From contig CM076649.1 in the NCBI GenBank assembly GCA_038496675.1, positions 15,495,019-15,559,018 of the forward strand: a DNA stretch of 64,000 bases, read 5' to 3'. The DNA comes from Rachycentron canadum (taxonomy: Eukaryota > Chordata > Actinopteri > Carangiformes > Rachycentridae). The translations under genes and the position numbers were made by a program. The notes beneath the pieces were generated by a model. The model did no database searches and was not told where the DNA came from. It saw only the letters and a list, made by a program, of their open reading frames with translations. Shown here in pieces: positions 62,918 to 64,000 of this stretch (position 1 is its first letter; each line of letters starts with the position of its first letter).

Positions 62918-62990
62918 GGGCCAGTGGCGCAATGGATAACGCGTCTGACTACGGATCAGAAGATTCTAGGTTCGACTCCTGGCTGGCTCG
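62918..62990 (+). tRNA. tRNA-Arg (anticodon ACG)
   Basis: 73 nt, with anticodon ACG at 62951-62953 in loop CTACGGA. Acceptor GGGCCAG pairs with CTGGCTC, discriminator G. The T stem has one G-U pair. B box GGTTCGACTCC is intact, and TTTT follows at about 62996. A34 would be read as inosine. Confidence 0.95.
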
Positions 62991-63650
62991 ACTGTCTTTT
63001 CTAGTCTCACCATATTCATGCAGCAAAATCTATTGTTGTTTGTAAAAACTAAAATGGTCACTTAACTGCCCTACCCATCATTGCTGGCTGACATAAACAC
63101 ATTGCTACCAGTTCAGAAATGTCACCACAGACACTAGATATAAAACTGTCCTACGAAACACAGAGAGATTTACCTGGCACTAATAGGCTTAATCAGGATT
63201 ATGTGAACTCATTTGGAAAAGGTTTGAATAGAGTGGACGTTTATTTACATGGAAAAGTCCTGCACTCCAGCTTTATGTCATTTTAATGCATCTCTTTATT
63301 TACTAGGGCCCAGAAAAAAACTCATCAGGTTCATGGGGGAAGTGGAGAATCATGTTGAGTTTTCATTTTGCAACATACAGCTTGTCTAAGAATATGTTGT
63401 GTGCTGATTTGACTTTATTTCTGAAAGCAGGTCCTGAGTGATATTAGTCAGTATTTAGATCACACAAAGAAATATAAAGCTGATTTTCAACTTATGAATG
63501 TTCAAAGCCGTGCAAACAAAAACCAGCTTCATGGCTTGTTTAACTTCCTCTTTGTGGCAGCTGCCCTGACAGCACAGACCTTTGGTGTGGGGTGTGGGCT
63601 GAGCTGTGCTCCAACATGTGCTCACTTCAGCAGTGAAGGCAGCTCATAGT

Positions 63651-63723
63651 GGGCCAGTGGCGCAATGGATAACGCGTCTGACTACGGATCAGAAGATTCT
63701 AGGTTCGACTCCTGGCTGGCTCG
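63651..63723 (+). tRNA. tRNA-Arg (anticodon ACG), second copy
   Basis: Identical over 73 nt to the copy at 62918, with anticodon at 63684-63686 and a TTTT stop just downstream. Lies in the second unit of the tandem duplication. Confidence 0.95.
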
Positions 63724-64000
63724 GCTGTCTTTTCTAGTCTCACCATATTTGTGGAGGAATGACTGTGATTTATTTCTTTCCTTTTTCGCTTAAATGCAGC
63801 AATGTCTGTTGTTGATCATGAAAACTAAAATGGTCACTCTGAAAAGGTACAACTGAAACATTTCCTTATGTAATAGGTATCATCCAATTCATCCTATGTA
63901 AATTAAGCATGTACAGTTTAATTAACATGAACTTGTGTTCTTTTAATGTGTATTTTGCACATTAAAACAGCAGATTGGTCGTGAAATAGCACTGAAGTAT

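Larger units (their letters stand above)
62600..63840 (+). repeat. Tandem duplication carrying tRNA-Arg
   Basis: Two diverged direct copies, about 62610-63060 and 63280-63840. Shared wording in the same order includes GTCTAAGAATATGTT, CTTCATGGCTTGTTTAACTT, GGGCTGAGCTGTGCTCCAAC, the tRNA itself and AAAACTAAAATGGTCACT. The tRNA and the 100 bp before it are the best kept part; the outer parts differ by indels. Confidence 0.85.

Noticed and set aside
1..64000. Prokaryote-type systems (CRISPR, defence islands, prophage, operons)
   Set aside because: The sequence is vertebrate nuclear DNA; no repeat-spacer arrays, Shine-Dalgarno-led operons or bacterial gene families were seen.

Overview
The window is nuclear DNA of a vertebrate, almost certainly a ray-finned fish. 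It carries four spliced plus-strand genes with GT-AG introns, two Tc1-like transposons of fish type, long CA/GT microsatellites, and vertebrate nuclear tRNA-Glu and tRNA-Arg genes. There are no prokaryotic operons, CRISPR arrays or prophages. Most open frames seen here are intronic noise; gene models were assembled exon by exon by reading splice sites and checking that the frame is kept.

Layout: (1) 1-9.9 kb: 3' end of a FYVE, RhoGEF and PH gene, best match fgd5 (last part of PH1, FYVE, PH2), with a long 3' UTR. Introns around its PH2 exons hold a local array of tRNA-Glu copies on the minus strand, one intact and four decayed. (2) 9.9-16.7 kb: intergenic, with a perfect CTCF-type motif at 10447 and a 1583-bp Tc1-like element (13655-15237) carrying a broken transposase. 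(3) 16.7-36.9 kb: complete prkcd (protein kinase C delta, 684 aa, 15 coding exons) with a CRE-bearing promoter, a 9-kb first intron, a decayed tRNA-Glu cassette and an intronic MITE-like repeat. (4) 36.9-38.4 kb: intergenic, with a reverse-oriented CTCF-type motif next to the prkcd polyadenylation signal. (5) 38.4-54.6 kb: complete sfmbt1 (four MBT repeats, SLED, SAM; 866 aa, 20 coding exons). (6) 54.6-62.0 kb: complete stimate/tmem110 (280 aa, 8 coding exons), whose promoter begins within about 50 bp of the sfmbt1 polyadenylation signal. It hosts a second Tc1 relic and an intact tRNA-Glu gene. (7) 62.0-64.0 kb: a tandem duplication carrying two intact tRNA-Arg(ACG) genes, preceded by a decayed third copy.

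The four proteins share no one pathway. FGD5 is a Cdc42 exchange factor of endothelium, PKC delta a diacylglycerol-activated kinase, SFMBT1 a histone-reading repressor, and STIMATE an ER membrane partner of STIM1 in calcium entry. The sfmbt1-stimate order and the proximity of prkcd recall human 3p21.1 (from memory), but RFT1 is not found and fgd5 lies upstream. The most interesting non-coding signals are the convergent CTCF motifs bracketing prkcd, the spread of one tRNA-Glu cassette through introns of three neighbouring genes, and the very tight sfmbt1/stimate junction.
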